Source: Rhodanobacter sp. Soil772 (GTDB lineage Bacteria > Pseudomonadota > Gammaproteobacteria > Xanthomonadales > Rhodanobacteraceae). From it: 64,000 bases of DNA. A program made the translations under genes and the position numbers. Under the pieces are notes generated by a model. The model had not been told where the DNA came from and did no database searches. It worked only from the letters and a program-made list of their open reading frames with translations. The stretch covers positions 1,341,399 to 1,405,398 of the forward strand of contig NZ_LMSK01000001.1 of NCBI RefSeq assembly GCF_001428385.1, read 5' to 3'. Below are positions 43,563-52,557 of this stretch, piece by piece. Positions within the stretch are counted from its first letter, which is position 1, and each line of letters starts with the position of its first letter.

Positions 43563-44855
43563 TCACTCGATCGGCGTGTGCCGGTACGTGCTGACACCCT
43601 CAGCGCGCACGATCGAGGCCTGGTTCGACCACGTGCGGCGGATGTAGGTGACCACCGCCGCCACTTCGCCGTCGCTCAGCTGCTGCGCGAACGGCGGCAT
43701 CGAGTACGGTCGCTGGTTGGCCGCGGTGACCGGGGCGAAGCCGCCGAGCAGGACCATCCGGGTCGCGTTGATGCCGGTCGGTTCGGTCACCGAGGAGTTG
43801 CCGTCCAGCGGCGGATAGACCTCGGCCACGCCCTCGCCGCGCTTGCCGTGGCACTCGGCGCAGTGTTTCGCGTAGACCTTCCCGCCCTGCTCGGCCAGCG
43901 TCCTGGCGTCGAATGGCGTGGTCGGCGGCGCCGGCTGCCCGCGCGGCGGCAGCGACTGCAGATAGGTGGCGATCGCGCGCAGGTCGGCGTCGCTCATGTG
44001 CTGGGTGCTGTCCGACACCACCGCGGCCATCGGGCCGAACGCCGCGCCCCTGGCGGACTGACCGGTCTTCAGCAGGTCGACGATGTCCTGCGCGCCCCAG
44101 CCTTCCAGGCCGCCGTTCTTGCGGGTGCTCAGGTCGGGCGCGTACCAGTTCTGCATCGGGATCTGGCCGCCGGTGAGGTGCACGTCCTGCGGCGTGCCGC
44201 CGAGCGAGTCGCGCGCCGCATGGCATTCGTTGCAGTGGCCCAGGCCCTGCACCAGATAGGCGCCGCGGTTCCACTCGGCCGACTGCGCCGGATCGAGCTT
44301 GAACTCGCCTTCGCGGAAGTACAGCGTGCGCCACGCCGCCAGGCTCTTGCGCACGCTGTACGGGAACGCCAGCGCCGGCGCGACGACCGGCTGGTGCACC
44401 GGCGCCAGCGACTGCAGGTAGGCGAAGATCGCCAGTGCATCGTCGTGGTTCACCTTGGTATACGAGGTGTACGAGAACGCCGGGTACAGCAGTTCGCCAT
44501 GGCGGCCCTTGCCGCTGTGCAACGCCTGCCAGAAATCCTCGAAGCTCCAGTCGCCCAGGCCGGTCTCGCGATCGGGCGTGATGTTGGGCACCGGGATATC
44601 GCCGAACGGCGTGGCCAGCGCACGCCCACCGGCGTAGCGCGCACCGCCTTGCGCGGTATGGCAGCCGGCGCAGTCGCCGACCGTGGCCAGGTATTCGCCC
44701 TTGGCGATCAGCGCCGGATCGCGCAAAGTGGTCGCCGCGACCTTGCTCGCGGCCGGCGGGGTCGGCCGGCTGCCACTGCCGCCGAACAACACCCAGCCCA
44801 GCGCCAGCACCACCAGCAACGCGATCAGCAGCAACAGCCAACGCAGCCATTTCAT
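43563..44855 (-). CDS. membrane-anchored triheme cytochrome c
   Basis: 430 residues. N-terminal anchor (MKWLRWLLLLIALLVVLALGWVLF) and three class I cytochrome c domains with heme motifs CAGCH, CNECH and CAECH. This resembles the cytochrome subunit of PQQ-alcohol/sorbitol dehydrogenases (AdhB-like), which passes electrons to ubiquinol or an oxidase. No dehydrogenase subunit is adjacent. SD GGGAGA; its ATG overlaps the stop of the upstream diheme gene (4 bp), so the two form an operon. Confidence 0.9.
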   Translation of the reverse strand: MKWLRWLLLLIALLVVLALGWVLFGGSGSRPTPPAASKVAATTLRDPALIAKGEYLATVGDCAGCHTAQGGARYAGGRALATPFGDIPVPNITPDRETGLGDWSFEDFWQALHSGKGRHGELLYPAFSYTSYTKVNHDDALAIFAYLQSLAPVHQPVVAPALAFPYSVRKSLAAWRTLYFREGEFKLDPAQSAEWNRGAYLVQGLGHCNECHAARDSLGGTPQDVHLTGGQIPMQNWYAPDLSTRKNGGLEGWGAQDIVDLLKTGQSARGAAFGPMAAVVSDSTQHMSDADLRAIATYLQSLPPRGQPAPPTTPFDARTLAEQGGKVYAKHCAECHGKRGEGVAEVYPPLDGNSSVTEPTGINATRMVLLGGFAPVTAANQRPYSMPPFAQQLSDGEVAAVVTYIRRTWSNQASIVRAEGVSTYRHTPIE

Positions 44856-45601
44856 GACGGGTCTCCCGTCGCGCCCAGCACGCCACAGGCCAGCGGCGGC
44901 GTTACCGAGCCGGCCGCTTGCGCATGCGTGTCGGTCGGCAACTCGCGACTGGCCAGTGCCGCCGCCACCGCAGTGATGTCCGACTCGCTCAGTCGGTTCG
45001 CCACCGTCGCCATGCAGTCGGGCGCCACCGTGGCGCGGGTATGCGTGCGCCAGGAGCCCAGTTGCGCGCTGATGTAATCGTACGGCAAGCCGACCAGGCC
45101 CGGCGTGGACGGTTCCACCCCGGTCAACTGGCTGCCGTGGCAACTGCTGCAGGCCGGAATCTTGCGCGCCGGGTCGCCCTTGTCGACCAGCTGCTCGCCA
45201 CGCTGCAGCGTCGCGGCGGACACCGGCGGCAGTGGCGAGCGGCTATACGGTACCTGCTGCGCCGCGAAGTATTCGGCGATCTCACGCATGTACGCGGGCG
45301 GCAGTTGGCGCACGGTGTATTCCATCGGCGCGTACTTGCGCAGGCCGTTCTGGAAATCCTGCATCTGGCGCGCCAGGTAGGCCGCCGGCTTGCCGGCAAG
45401 GCGCGGGAAATAACCGCTGCCGGGCGTGCCTTCGCCATGCACGCCATGGCAGGTGGTGCAGGCGGCGATGCGCTGCTGCAAGGTGTCGGGGATCGCGGAA
45501 GTATCGGCGGCGTGGCTGGCGGTGCCGCACAACAGGGCGACCGCGAACAGGATGGCGACACCGAACGGCTTGGCATGACGCAGGCTGGCGTTCGTATTCA
45601 T
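44852..45601 (-). CDS. periplasmic diheme cytochrome c
   Basis: 249 residues: signal peptide (about 1-34, ending ASHAAD) and two cytochrome c domains with CTTCHGVHGEGTPGSGYFPRLAG and CSSCHGSQL, in the c4-like two-domain layout. Axial Met candidates lie in YAPMEY and PDCMATVANRLS. Start at 45601 (MNTNASLRH) fits the signal peptide. Likely electron partner of the downstream triheme protein. Confidence 0.9.
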   Translation of the reverse strand: MNTNASLRHAKPFGVAILFAVALLCGTASHAADTSAIPDTLQQRIAACTTCHGVHGEGTPGSGYFPRLAGKPAAYLARQMQDFQNGLRKYAPMEYTVRQLPPAYMREIAEYFAAQQVPYSRSPLPPVSAATLQRGEQLVDKGDPARKIPACSSCHGSQLTGVEPSTPGLVGLPYDYISAQLGSWRTHTRATVAPDCMATVANRLSESDITAVAAALASRELPTDTHAQAAGSVTPPLACGVLGATGDPS

Positions 45602-45699
45602 CCGGCAATTGTACGCTCGCGACCGCAGCGCCCATTCCGGGCCGGCGCTAAGCTGGGGCCACGCGACAACATGTCGCATCGTCGAAACCGGGGGTTACC

Positions 45700-47307
45700 G
45701 TGAACCGTTCAGCCGTCCATCTCGCCGCACTCGTCACTGCCTTGCTTGCCGGCCCCGCGCTGGCCGCCGAGGCCGCGCCGCCAAGCGTCGCCTACGCGTC
45801 GATCGACCAGCTGCAGCAGCGCATGGATGCCGGCACGCTGGACAGCCGCCAGCTGACGCGGCAGTTGCTCGAGCGCATCCAGCAGGTCGACCGTTCCGGC
45901 CCGACCTTGCGCGCGGTGATCGAGACGAATCCCGACGCGCTGGCGCTGGCCGGCGCGCTCGACGCGAAACGCACGAAGACCCGCGGCCCGCTGTACGGCA
46001 TCCCGGTACTGCTGAAGGACAACATCGACACCGGCGACCGCATGCTCACCACCGCCGGCTCGCTGGCGCTGGCCGATGCGCCGGCGCCGCGCGACGCCGG
46101 CCTGGTCGAACGGCTGCGCAAGGCCGGCGCGCTGATCCTGGGCAAGACCAACCTCAGCGAATGGGCCAACTTCCGCTCCAACCACGCCAGCAGCGGCTGG
46201 AGCGGGCGCGGCGGGCAAACGAAGAACCCCTACGTGCTCGACCGCAACCCGTGCGGCTCCAGCGCCGGCTCCGGCGCTGCGGTGGCAGCCGGCCTGACCA
46301 CGGTGGCGATCGGCAGCGAGACCGACGGCTCGATCATCTGCCCCGCCGCGATGAACGGCATCGTCGGCATCAAGCCCACCCTGGGCCTGGTCAGCCGCGC
46401 CGGCATCGTGCCGATCAGCCACAGCCAGGACACCGCCGGCCCGATGGCGCGCAACGTGGCCGATGCCGCCGCCCTGCTCAGCGTGATCGCCGGCAGCGAC
46501 CCGCGCGATCCGGCCACCGCCGAAGCGGACAGGCACGCCACCGATTACACGAAGTTCCTCGACCCGAACGGACTGAAGGGCAAACGCATCGGCGTGGTAC
46601 GCCAGCTCGCCGGCGCCGAACCGAACGCCGACCGCGTGCTCGAACAGTCGATCGCGCTGATGAAGGCGCAAGGCGCGATCATCGTCGACCCGGTCGTGCT
46701 GCCGCACCTGGCCGAGCTCGGCAAGCCGGAGATCACCGTGCTGCTGTACGACTTCAAGCACGACATCAACGCCTACCTGGCCAGTCGCACGGGCCTCAAG
46801 GTAAAGACGCTGGCCGACCTGATCGCGTTCAACCAGGCGCATGCCGGCGAAGAGATGCCCTGGTTCGGCCAGGAGCTGTTCGAGCAAGCCGAGAAGAAGG
46901 GGCCGCTCAGCGACAAGGCGTACACGAATGCGCTGGCGCAGGCGAAGCGGCTGTCCGGTCCGCAGGGCATCGACGCGGCCTTGAAGGCGCAGCACCTGGA
47001 CGCCTTGCTGGCGCCGTCGTGGGGCCCGGCCTTCATGACCGATCCGGTGCTCGGCGACCACATCGTCAGCGGCGACCCCACCGTGGGCGGCGCCTCGCAG
47101 CCGGCGGCCGTGGCCGGCTATCCCTCGATCACCGTGCCGGCCGGCTTCGCCTACGGCCTGCCGGTCGGCATCGTGCTGTTCGGTGCGAAGTGGAGCGAGC
47201 CGACGCTGATCTCGATCGCCTACGGCTTCGAGCAACACGCCAAGGCATGGCAGCCGCCGCAGTTCCTGGATACGGTCGGCGGCAAGCCGGTGACAACCAT
47301 TCATTGA
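45700..47307 (+). CDS. secreted amidase (amidase signature family)
   Basis: 535 residues. Signal peptide (to about residue 23, ALAAEA). Ser-cisSer-Lys triad: Lys106 in LLKDNID, Ser187/188 in NPCGSSAGSGAAVAAG and nucleophile Ser211 in GSETDGSIICPA. Such enzymes hydrolyse amides; export to the periplasm suggests scavenging or peptide amide hydrolysis rather than Glu-tRNA amidation (GatA). Starts GTG with a GGGGG SD. Ends at a bidirectional terminator shared with the DAHP synthase gene. Confidence 0.92.
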   Translation: MNRSAVHLAALVTALLAGPALAAEAAPPSVAYASIDQLQQRMDAGTLDSRQLTRQLLERIQQVDRSGPTLRAVIETNPDALALAGALDAKRTKTRGPLYGIPVLLKDNIDTGDRMLTTAGSLALADAPAPRDAGLVERLRKAGALILGKTNLSEWANFRSNHASSGWSGRGGQTKNPYVLDRNPCGSSAGSGAAVAAGLTTVAIGSETDGSIICPAAMNGIVGIKPTLGLVSRAGIVPISHSQDTAGPMARNVADAAALLSVIAGSDPRDPATAEADRHATDYTKFLDPNGLKGKRIGVVRQLAGAEPNADRVLEQSIALMKAQGAIIVDPVVLPHLAELGKPEITVLLYDFKHDINAYLASRTGLKVKTLADLIAFNQAHAGEEMPWFGQELFEQAEKKGPLSDKAYTNALAQAKRLSGPQGIDAALKAQHLDALLAPSWGPAFMTDPVLGDHIVSGDPTVGGASQPAAVAGYPSITVPAGFAYGLPVGIVLFGAKWSEPTLISIAYGFEQHAKAWQPPQFLDTVGGKPVTTIH

Positions 47308-47319
47308 GCCTGCAACGAG

Positions 47320-47345
47320 AAAAGGCGGCCGATGGCCGCCTTTTC
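47320..47345. terminator. bidirectional terminator between the amidase and DAHP synthase genes
   Basis: Perfect 11-bp stem AAAAGGCGGCC/GGCCGCCTTTT (47320-47330 with 47334-47344), loop GAT, with T runs reading out on both strands between convergent genes. Confidence 0.92.
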
Positions 47346-47368
47346 ATCGGACGTCCCGATCTGGCGCG

Positions 47369-48739
47369 TCAGCCCTGTCCGCCCACCGACTTGCGCACGA
47401 TCAACATCGCCAGTTCCAGCGACTGCTCGTAGTTCAGACGCGGATCGACCATCGACTTATAGGCGCGGTCGAGGTCGCTCTCGGACAGATCGCGAGCACC
47501 GCCCATGCATTCGGTGACATCCTCGCCGGTCAACTCCAAGTGCACGCCGCCGAGCCGGGTACCGGCCGCCGCGTGGAGGTCGAACGCCTGTTCCAGCTCG
47601 CCACGGATGTTGTCGAAGCGGCGGGTCTTGTGTCCGTTCGAGGTGTTCTCGGTATTGCCGTGCATCGGATCGGCCACCCACAGCACGCGCCGGCCTTCGC
47701 GCTTCACCGCTTCCAGCAGCGGCGGCAACGCGGCGGCGATCTTCGCATTGCCCATGCGATGGATCAGGGTCAGCCGACCCGGTTCGTCATCAGGGTTCAG
47801 CGCATCGATCAGCGGCAGCAGTTGCCCGGGCGTCACCGAGGGACCCACCTTCACCGCGACCGGATTGCGAATGCCGCGGAAATACTCCACGTGGGCGCCG
47901 TCCAGCGCCGCCGTGCGCATGCCGATCCACGGGAAGTGGGTAGACAGGTTGAACCAGCCGGGATGGCGCGGCACCTGGCGGGTCAGCGCCTGCTCGTAAT
48001 GCAGCAGCAGCGCTTCGTGCGAGGTAAAGAAATCCACCTTGGAGAACCCGGCGATCGGACCGGCCAGGGTCTCCATGAAGCGCAGCGAATCGCCGATGGC
48101 GGCGACCATCTGCCGGTACTCGGCGGCCAGCGGCGAATGCTCGACCCAGGCCAGATCCCAGTACTCCGGATGGTGCAGATCGGCGAAGCCGCCGTCGATC
48201 AGCGCGCGCACGAAGTTCATCGTCAGCGCGGAATGCGCATGCGCCCGGATCAGCCGCTGCGGATCGGGGCGACGCGCCTCGGCGGTGAACGCCGGGCTGT
48301 TGACCACGTCGCCACGAAAGCTCGGCAAGGTCACGCCGTCGCGCGTCTCAGTGTCGGTCGAGCGCGGCTTCGCGTACTGCCCGGCAAAACGGCCCACCCG
48401 CAGCACCGGCTTCTTCAGCCCGTGCACCAGCACCAGGCTCATCTGCAGCAGTACCTTCAGCCGGTTGGAGATCACCGGGCTGGTGCAGTCGGCGAAGGTT
48501 TCCGCGCAATCGCCGCCCTGCAGCAGGAAGCGCCCGCCTTCCTGCGCCTCGGCCAAGGCTTGCTTCAGCGCCAGCACTTCCCACGAGGTCACCAGCGGCG
48601 GCAACTGCGCAAGATGCACGCCGGCCCGGGCCAGTTCGGCCGCATCGTCGTAATGCGGCTGCTGCAGCGCCACGCGCTGCTGCCAGGAACCGGGGGTCCA
48701 GTCGCTGGGCGTGAACACGTTCGGCGAAGCAGGATTCAT
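47369..48739 (-). CDS. class II 3-deoxy-7-phosphoheptulonate synthase
   Basis: First shikimate-pathway enzyme, joining PEP and erythrose 4-phosphate to DAHP. 456 residues of the plant-like class II family: LQGGDCAETFADC (PEP/metal Cys), VGRFAGQYAKPRS, SHEALLLHYEQALTR, WIGMRT, VKVGPSVTP, LIHRMGNAKIAAALPPL, WVADPMHGNTE and GVHLELTGEDVTEC. Regulation by aromatic amino acids cannot be read from the sequence. Probably co-transcribed with dsbB (19 bp upstream). Confidence 0.96.
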   Translation of the reverse strand: MNPASPNVFTPSDWTPGSWQQRVALQQPHYDDAAELARAGVHLAQLPPLVTSWEVLALKQALAEAQEGGRFLLQGGDCAETFADCTSPVISNRLKVLLQMSLVLVHGLKKPVLRVGRFAGQYAKPRSTDTETRDGVTLPSFRGDVVNSPAFTAEARRPDPQRLIRAHAHSALTMNFVRALIDGGFADLHHPEYWDLAWVEHSPLAAEYRQMVAAIGDSLRFMETLAGPIAGFSKVDFFTSHEALLLHYEQALTRQVPRHPGWFNLSTHFPWIGMRTAALDGAHVEYFRGIRNPVAVKVGPSVTPGQLLPLIDALNPDDEPGRLTLIHRMGNAKIAAALPPLLEAVKREGRRVLWVADPMHGNTENTSNGHKTRRFDNIRGELEQAFDLHAAAGTRLGGVHLELTGEDVTECMGGARDLSESDLDRAYKSMVDPRLNYEQSLELAMLIVRKSVGGQG

Positions 48740-48758
48740 CGCACAGCCTTGGCAATAC

Positions 48759-49262
48759 TCACTTCGATGCGACCCGGCGCCGCGCCGCCACGACCACCAG
48801 CACGCCCAGCGCGACGAACCACAGCAAGCTCCAGGCCGGCATCGGCAGGCCGAGGATCGGTTCGACCTTGGCGCACTCGCCGGAGCCGGTGAACACCAGC
48901 TTCAACAGCTTCGACAACGGGAACGCATCCAGCATGTAACCCAGCCCGGGACCGCAGGAAGGCACCTGATCGGCCGGCAGACTCTGCAGCCACAGATGGC
49001 GGCCGGCGGTAACGATGCCGCCCACGGCACCCGCCAGCACCAGCCCCGCATAGGCCCAGCGACCGTTGCCGCGTGGCGCATGCAGCCCGCCCAGCAGGAA
49101 AAACAACGCCATGAACAGGAAGGCGACGCGCTGGAAGACGCACAACGGGCACGGCGTCATGCCCAGCCCGTACTCGGCATACAGCGCAAAACCAAGCAGG
49201 CCTGCGCAGAGCAGGAAACCGACGAGAAAACTGACACGGTACGACCAGCGGAATGGATTCAT
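48759..49262 (-). CDS. dsbB: disulfide bond formation protein DsbB
   Basis: Inner-membrane quinone reductase that reoxidises DsbA. 167 residues with four membrane helices; first redox pair CPLC (Cys38, Cys41) between helices 1 and 2, second pair in PSCGPGLGY and GECAKVEP in the long second periplasmic loop. No strong SD. dsbA is not in the window. Confidence 0.95.
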   Translation of the reverse strand: MNPFRWSYRVSFLVGFLLCAGLLGFALYAEYGLGMTPCPLCVFQRVAFLFMALFFLLGGLHAPRGNGRWAYAGLVLAGAVGGIVTAGRHLWLQSLPADQVPSCGPGLGYMLDAFPLSKLLKLVFTGSGECAKVEPILGLPMPAWSLLWFVALGVLVVVAARRRVASK

Positions 49263-49369
49263 GGCGGATTGTTGCGTTGCGGAACAATGACCTTACCTGT
49301 TCGCCGGGGCGCTGTCAGCAGCGCTTGCGGCATCCCGGGAAAAATATCCGGTTCGTTGATGCCCACATG

Positions 49370-49407
49370 CACGAAAACCCGGCAGGTCGCCCGGCCGGGT
49401 TTTCGTG
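49370..49407. terminator. terminator at the end of the alpha ribosomal operon
   Basis: 14-bp perfect stem CACGAAAACCCGGC/GCCGGGTTTTCGTG (49370-49383 with 49394-49407), with T runs in the distal arm on both strands. It closes the superoperon after rplQ (minus strand) and separates it from dsbB. Confidence 0.88.
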
Positions 49408-49453
49408 TTTGGACGTCTGAACGCCAAGCCTGCCTGATGGGCGGCCGACCGGC

Positions 49454-49837
49454 TTACTCGGCGTCGACAGCTTCGACCTGCGGGCGACCGACCAGCTCGA
49501 CATACGCCATCGGCGCATTGTCGCCCGGGCGGAAGCCGCACTTGAGGATGCGCAGGTAGCCGCCGGGACGCTCCTTGTAGCGCGGGCCCAGCTCGACGAA
49601 CAGCTTGCCGACCGCTTCCTTGTCGCGCAGGCGCGAGAAGGCGAGGCGGCGATTGGCCACGCCGTCGGCCTTGGCCAGCGTGATCAGCGGCTCGGCCACG
49701 CGGCGAAGTTCCTTCGCCTTGGGCAGGGTGGTGCGGATCAGCTCGTGCTTGATCAGCGACGACGCCATGTTCTTGAACATGGCTTCGCGGTGCGAGCTGG
49801 TGCGGTTGAGTTTGCGTCCGGATTTTTGGTGGCGCAT
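49454..49837 (-). CDS. rplQ: 50S ribosomal protein L17
   Basis: 127 residues, the usual length. Starts [20 protein letters not shown], the conserved N-terminus, with [20 protein letters not shown]. Last gene of the alpha operon. A 113-bp gap with a terminator-like hairpin separates it from rpoA. Confidence 0.97.
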   Translation of the reverse strand: MRHQKSGRKLNRTSSHREAMFKNMASSLIKHELIRTTLPKAKELRRVAEPLITLAKADGVANRRLAFSRLRDKEAVGKLFVELGPRYKERPGGYLRILKCGFRPGDNAPMAYVELVGRPQVEAVDAE

Positions 49838-49863
49838 GGCAAAAGTCTCTATGTCTGTTGTTA

Positions 49864-49890
49864 TGAAAAGCCGGCACTTGTGTCCGGCTT
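49864..49890 (-). terminator. terminator-like hairpin in the rpoA-rplQ gap
   Basis: On the minus strand AAGCCGG, a 9-nt loop and CCGGCTT are followed by TTCAT, so the RNA has a 7-bp stem running into four U residues. It could attenuate rplQ relative to rpoA. Confidence 0.5.
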
Positions 49891-49950
49891 CCCGCGGTTA
49901 CCCGCTTTTATGGCCTCGTTGAATCCGAGGCTCAGTATTGAAACCCGAAA

Positions 49951-50949
49951 TCAGCCAAGCTGCATACCGTGCGAAAGGCCCGGCGGCGGCCAGTTCTCAA
50001 GCTTCATGCCAAGTGCGAGACCACGCCCGCCCAGCACGTCCTTGATTTCGGTCAGCGACTTCTTGCCCAGGTTCGGCGTCTTCAGCAGCTCGACCTCGGT
50101 CTTTTGCACCAGGTCGCCGATGTAGTAGATGCTCTCGGCCTTCAGGCAGTTCGCCGAACGCACGGTGAGCTCCAGATCGTCGATCGGACGCAGCAGCAAC
50201 GGATCGAAACCGCTCTTCTCCGCCTTGTCGGTGGCGCTCTCGCGACGCGAGAAGTCGCCGAACACCGACAGCTGGTCGTTGATGATCTCGGCGGCCTTGC
50301 GGACCGCGTCTTCAGCACCGATCGTGCCGTTGGTCTCGATGTCCAGCACCAGCTTGTCGAGGTTGGTGCGCTGCTCGACACGAGCGGCGTCCACCTCGTA
50401 GGCCACGCGCAGCACCGGCGCGAACGACGCATCCAGCTGCAGGCGACCGATCGGGCGCGCCTCGTCATCCGGATGCTGGCGCGCGCTGGCCGGCTGGTAG
50501 CCGACGCCGCGACGCACCTTCAGGCGCATGTTGAGCGCGATGTCCTTGGTCAGGTGGCAGATCACGTGCTCGGGGTTGATGATTTCCACCGAGTGGTCGA
50601 CGACGATGTCGCCAGCCGTGACCACGCCCTTGCCTTTCTTGGACAGGGTCAGGGTGACTTCATCGCCCGTATGCTGACGAATCGCCACGTCCTTGAGGTT
50701 GAGCAGGACTTCAATGACGTCCTCCTGCAGGCCTTCCAGGGTGGTGTATTCGTGCAGCACGCCATCGATTTCCACCTCGACGATGGCACTGCCAGGAATC
50801 GAGGAGAGCAGCACGCGGCGCAGCGCGTTGCCCAGGGTATGGCCGAAGCCACGCTCGAGCGGCTCGACTACCACCTTGGCGCGGTTGGCTCCGAGCTGTT
50901 CGACGCTGAGGCCCCGAGGCCGCAGCACACTAGTTGACGAAACTGCCAT
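49951..50949 (-). CDS. rpoA: DNA-directed RNA polymerase subunit alpha
   Basis: 332 residues. N-terminal domain with [23 protein letters not shown] (dimerisation) and the C-terminal domain [41 protein letters not shown] and [13 protein letters not shown], which binds UP elements and activators. Lies between rpsD and rplQ as in all gammaproteobacteria. Confidence 0.98.
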   Translation of the reverse strand: MAVSSTSVLRPRGLSVEQLGANRAKVVVEPLERGFGHTLGNALRRVLLSSIPGSAIVEVEIDGVLHEYTTLEGLQEDVIEVLLNLKDVAIRQHTGDEVTLTLSKKGKGVVTAGDIVVDHSVEIINPEHVICHLTKDIALNMRLKVRRGVGYQPASARQHPDDEARPIGRLQLDASFAPVLRVAYEVDAARVEQRTNLDKLVLDIETNGTIGAEDAVRKAAEIINDQLSVFGDFSRRESATDKAEKSGFDPLLLRPIDDLELTVRSANCLKAESIYYIGDLVQKTEVELLKTPNLGKKSLTEIKDVLGGRGLALGMKLENWPPPGLSHGMQLG

Positions 50950-50964
50950 GCAGAGCTCCGGTAA

Positions 50965-51591
50965 TTACTTCGAGTAAAGCTCGACGATCAGTGCTTCATT
51001 GATGTCGGACGGCAGATCACCGCGATCCGGCACCGACTTGAACGTACCTTCGAATTTCTTGGCGTCGACCTCGACCCAGACCGGACGCAGGTCCATGGTG
51101 TCGAACACGGTCGCCGCTTCCTGCACGCGCAGCTGGCTGCGGGCGCGCTCGGTCAACGCAATCGCGTCGCCCGGACGAACCTGGTACGAAGGAATGTTCA
51201 CCTTCTTGCCGTTCACCAGGATCGCCTTGTGGGCAACCAGCTGACGAGCCTGGGCGCGGGTGACCGCGAAACCCATGCGATAGACGACGTTGTCCAGACG
51301 GCTTTCGAGCAGGCGCAACAGGTTTTCACCGGTGTTGCCCTTGGACGTCGACGCCTTGGTGTAGTAGTTGCTGAACTGGCGCTCGAGCACACCGTAGATG
51401 CGCTTGACCTTCTGCTTTTCACGCAGCTGCACGGCATAGTCGGACATGCGCATGCGCTTGTTCGCGCCATGCTGGCCGGGCTTGTTTTCCAGCTTGCACT
51501 TGGAATCCAGCGCGCGCGCCGGGCTCTTCAGGCTGAGATCTGCACCCTCACGACGGGCGAGTTTGCAGGTAGCTCCACGATAACGGGCCAT
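50965..51591 (-). CDS. rpsD: 30S ribosomal protein S4
   Basis: 208 residues. Starts [22 protein letters not shown]4/RRM-like domain [20 protein letters not shown] followed by [20 protein letters not shown]. In E. coli S4 is the translational repressor of this operon. 11 bp downstream of rpsK. Confidence 0.98.
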   Translation of the reverse strand: MARYRGATCKLARREGADLSLKSPARALDSKCKLENKPGQHGANKRMRMSDYAVQLREKQKVKRIYGVLERQFSNYYTKASTSKGNTGENLLRLLESRLDNVVYRMGFAVTRAQARQLVAHKAILVNGKKVNIPSYQVRPGDAIALTERARSQLRVQEAATVFDTMDLRPVWVEVDAKKFEGTFKSVPDRGDLPSDINEALIVELYSK

Positions 51592-51602
51592 GGGTATGCT
51601 CC

Positions 51603-51989
51603 TTAGACTCGACGCTTCTTGGGGGGACGGCAGCCGTTATGCGGAATCGGCGTGACGTCGATGATGTTGAGCACCTTGTAGCCCAACGCATTCAGCGAAC
51701 GCACCGCCGACTCGCGGCCCGGGCCGGGGCCCTTGATGCGTACTTCCACCGTCTTCACGCCGTAGTCGCCTGCCGCGCGGCCGGCCTTTTCGGCGGCCAC
51801 CTGGGCAGCGAACGGGGTCGACTTGCGCGAGCCACGGAAACCGGCGCCGCCGGCAGTAGCCCACGACAAGGCATTGCCCTGACGATCGGTGATGGTGACG
51901 ATGGTGTTGTTGAAGGAGGCCTGCACGTGGGCCACGGCATCCGTGACAACGCGCTTGATCTTCTTCTTGGTCTTGACCGGCTTAGCCAT
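51603..51989 (-). CDS. rpsK: 30S ribosomal protein S11
   Basis: 128 residues. [40 protein letters not shown] and the C-terminal [18 protein letters not shown] are the S11 signature. Part of the 30S platform with S6 and S18. Confidence 0.98.
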   Translation of the reverse strand: MAKPVKTKKKIKRVVTDAVAHVQASFNNTIVTITDRQGNALSWATAGGAGFRGSRKSTPFAAQVAAEKAGRAAGDYGVKTVEVRIKGPGPGRESAVRSLNALGYKVLNIIDVTPIPHNGCRPPKKRRV

Positions 51990-52073
51990 GGTTTAGAGGC
52001 TCTTTGTTAATCAGTGCGGCCACGAACGGCCGCTTTTTGATCTTCGCGATCAGGGAAGATCGCACTGGTGCAA

Positions 52074-52430
52074 TCACTTCTTGATCGCGCGACGGGGGCC
52101 CTTGCGGGTACGTGCGTTGGTACGTGTGCGCTGACCGCGCACCGGCAGGCCGCGACGATGGCGCAGGCCACGGTAGCAACCCAGGTCCATCAGACGCTTG
52201 ATGGCCATGCCCACCTCACGGCGCAAATCGCCTTCGACGGTGTACTTGGCGATCTCGTGGCGGATCTTCTCCACCTCGCCTTCACTGAGGGACTTGATCT
52301 GGGTGGTCGGAACCACGCCAGCATCCACGCAGACCTTCTTGGCCCGGCTGCGGCCGATACCGTAAATGCTCTGCAGACCAACCCAGACATGCTTCTGGAC
52401 CGGCAAATTGACACCCGCGATGCGCGCCAT
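52074..52430 (-). CDS. rpsM: 30S ribosomal protein S13
   Basis: 118 residues. [32 protein letters not shown] and the basic tail [20 protein letters not shown]. First gene after secY; the rpmJ gene that precedes it in E. coli is not present in the 127-bp gap. Confidence 0.98.
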   Translation of the reverse strand: MARIAGVNLPVQKHVWVGLQSIYGIGRSRAKKVCVDAGVVPTTQIKSLSEGEVEKIRHEIAKYTVEGDLRREVGMAIKRLMDLGCYRGLRHRRGLPVRGQRTRTNARTRKGPRRAIKK

Positions 52431-52506
52431 GATGTACTTTCTCCGATGCGTTTCGTGCGCGGTAAACGCGCAATTTTAACCTGAATTACCCTAACTGGAA
52501 AGCCCT

Positions 52507-52524
52507 GCGACACCGCGGTGTCGC
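52507..52524. other. perfect palindrome in the secY-rpsM gap
   Basis: GCGACACC/GGTGTCGC (52507-52514 with 52517-52524) separated by GC, giving an 18-bp palindrome in the 127-bp gap at the spc/alpha boundary. No U tract follows on either strand, so not a terminator; it lies 77 nt upstream of the rpsM start, where an S4-responsive leader would be expected. Confidence 0.55.
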
Positions 52525-52557
52525 CACTCCCCGACTTTGACCAACCAAACCGCAGCC

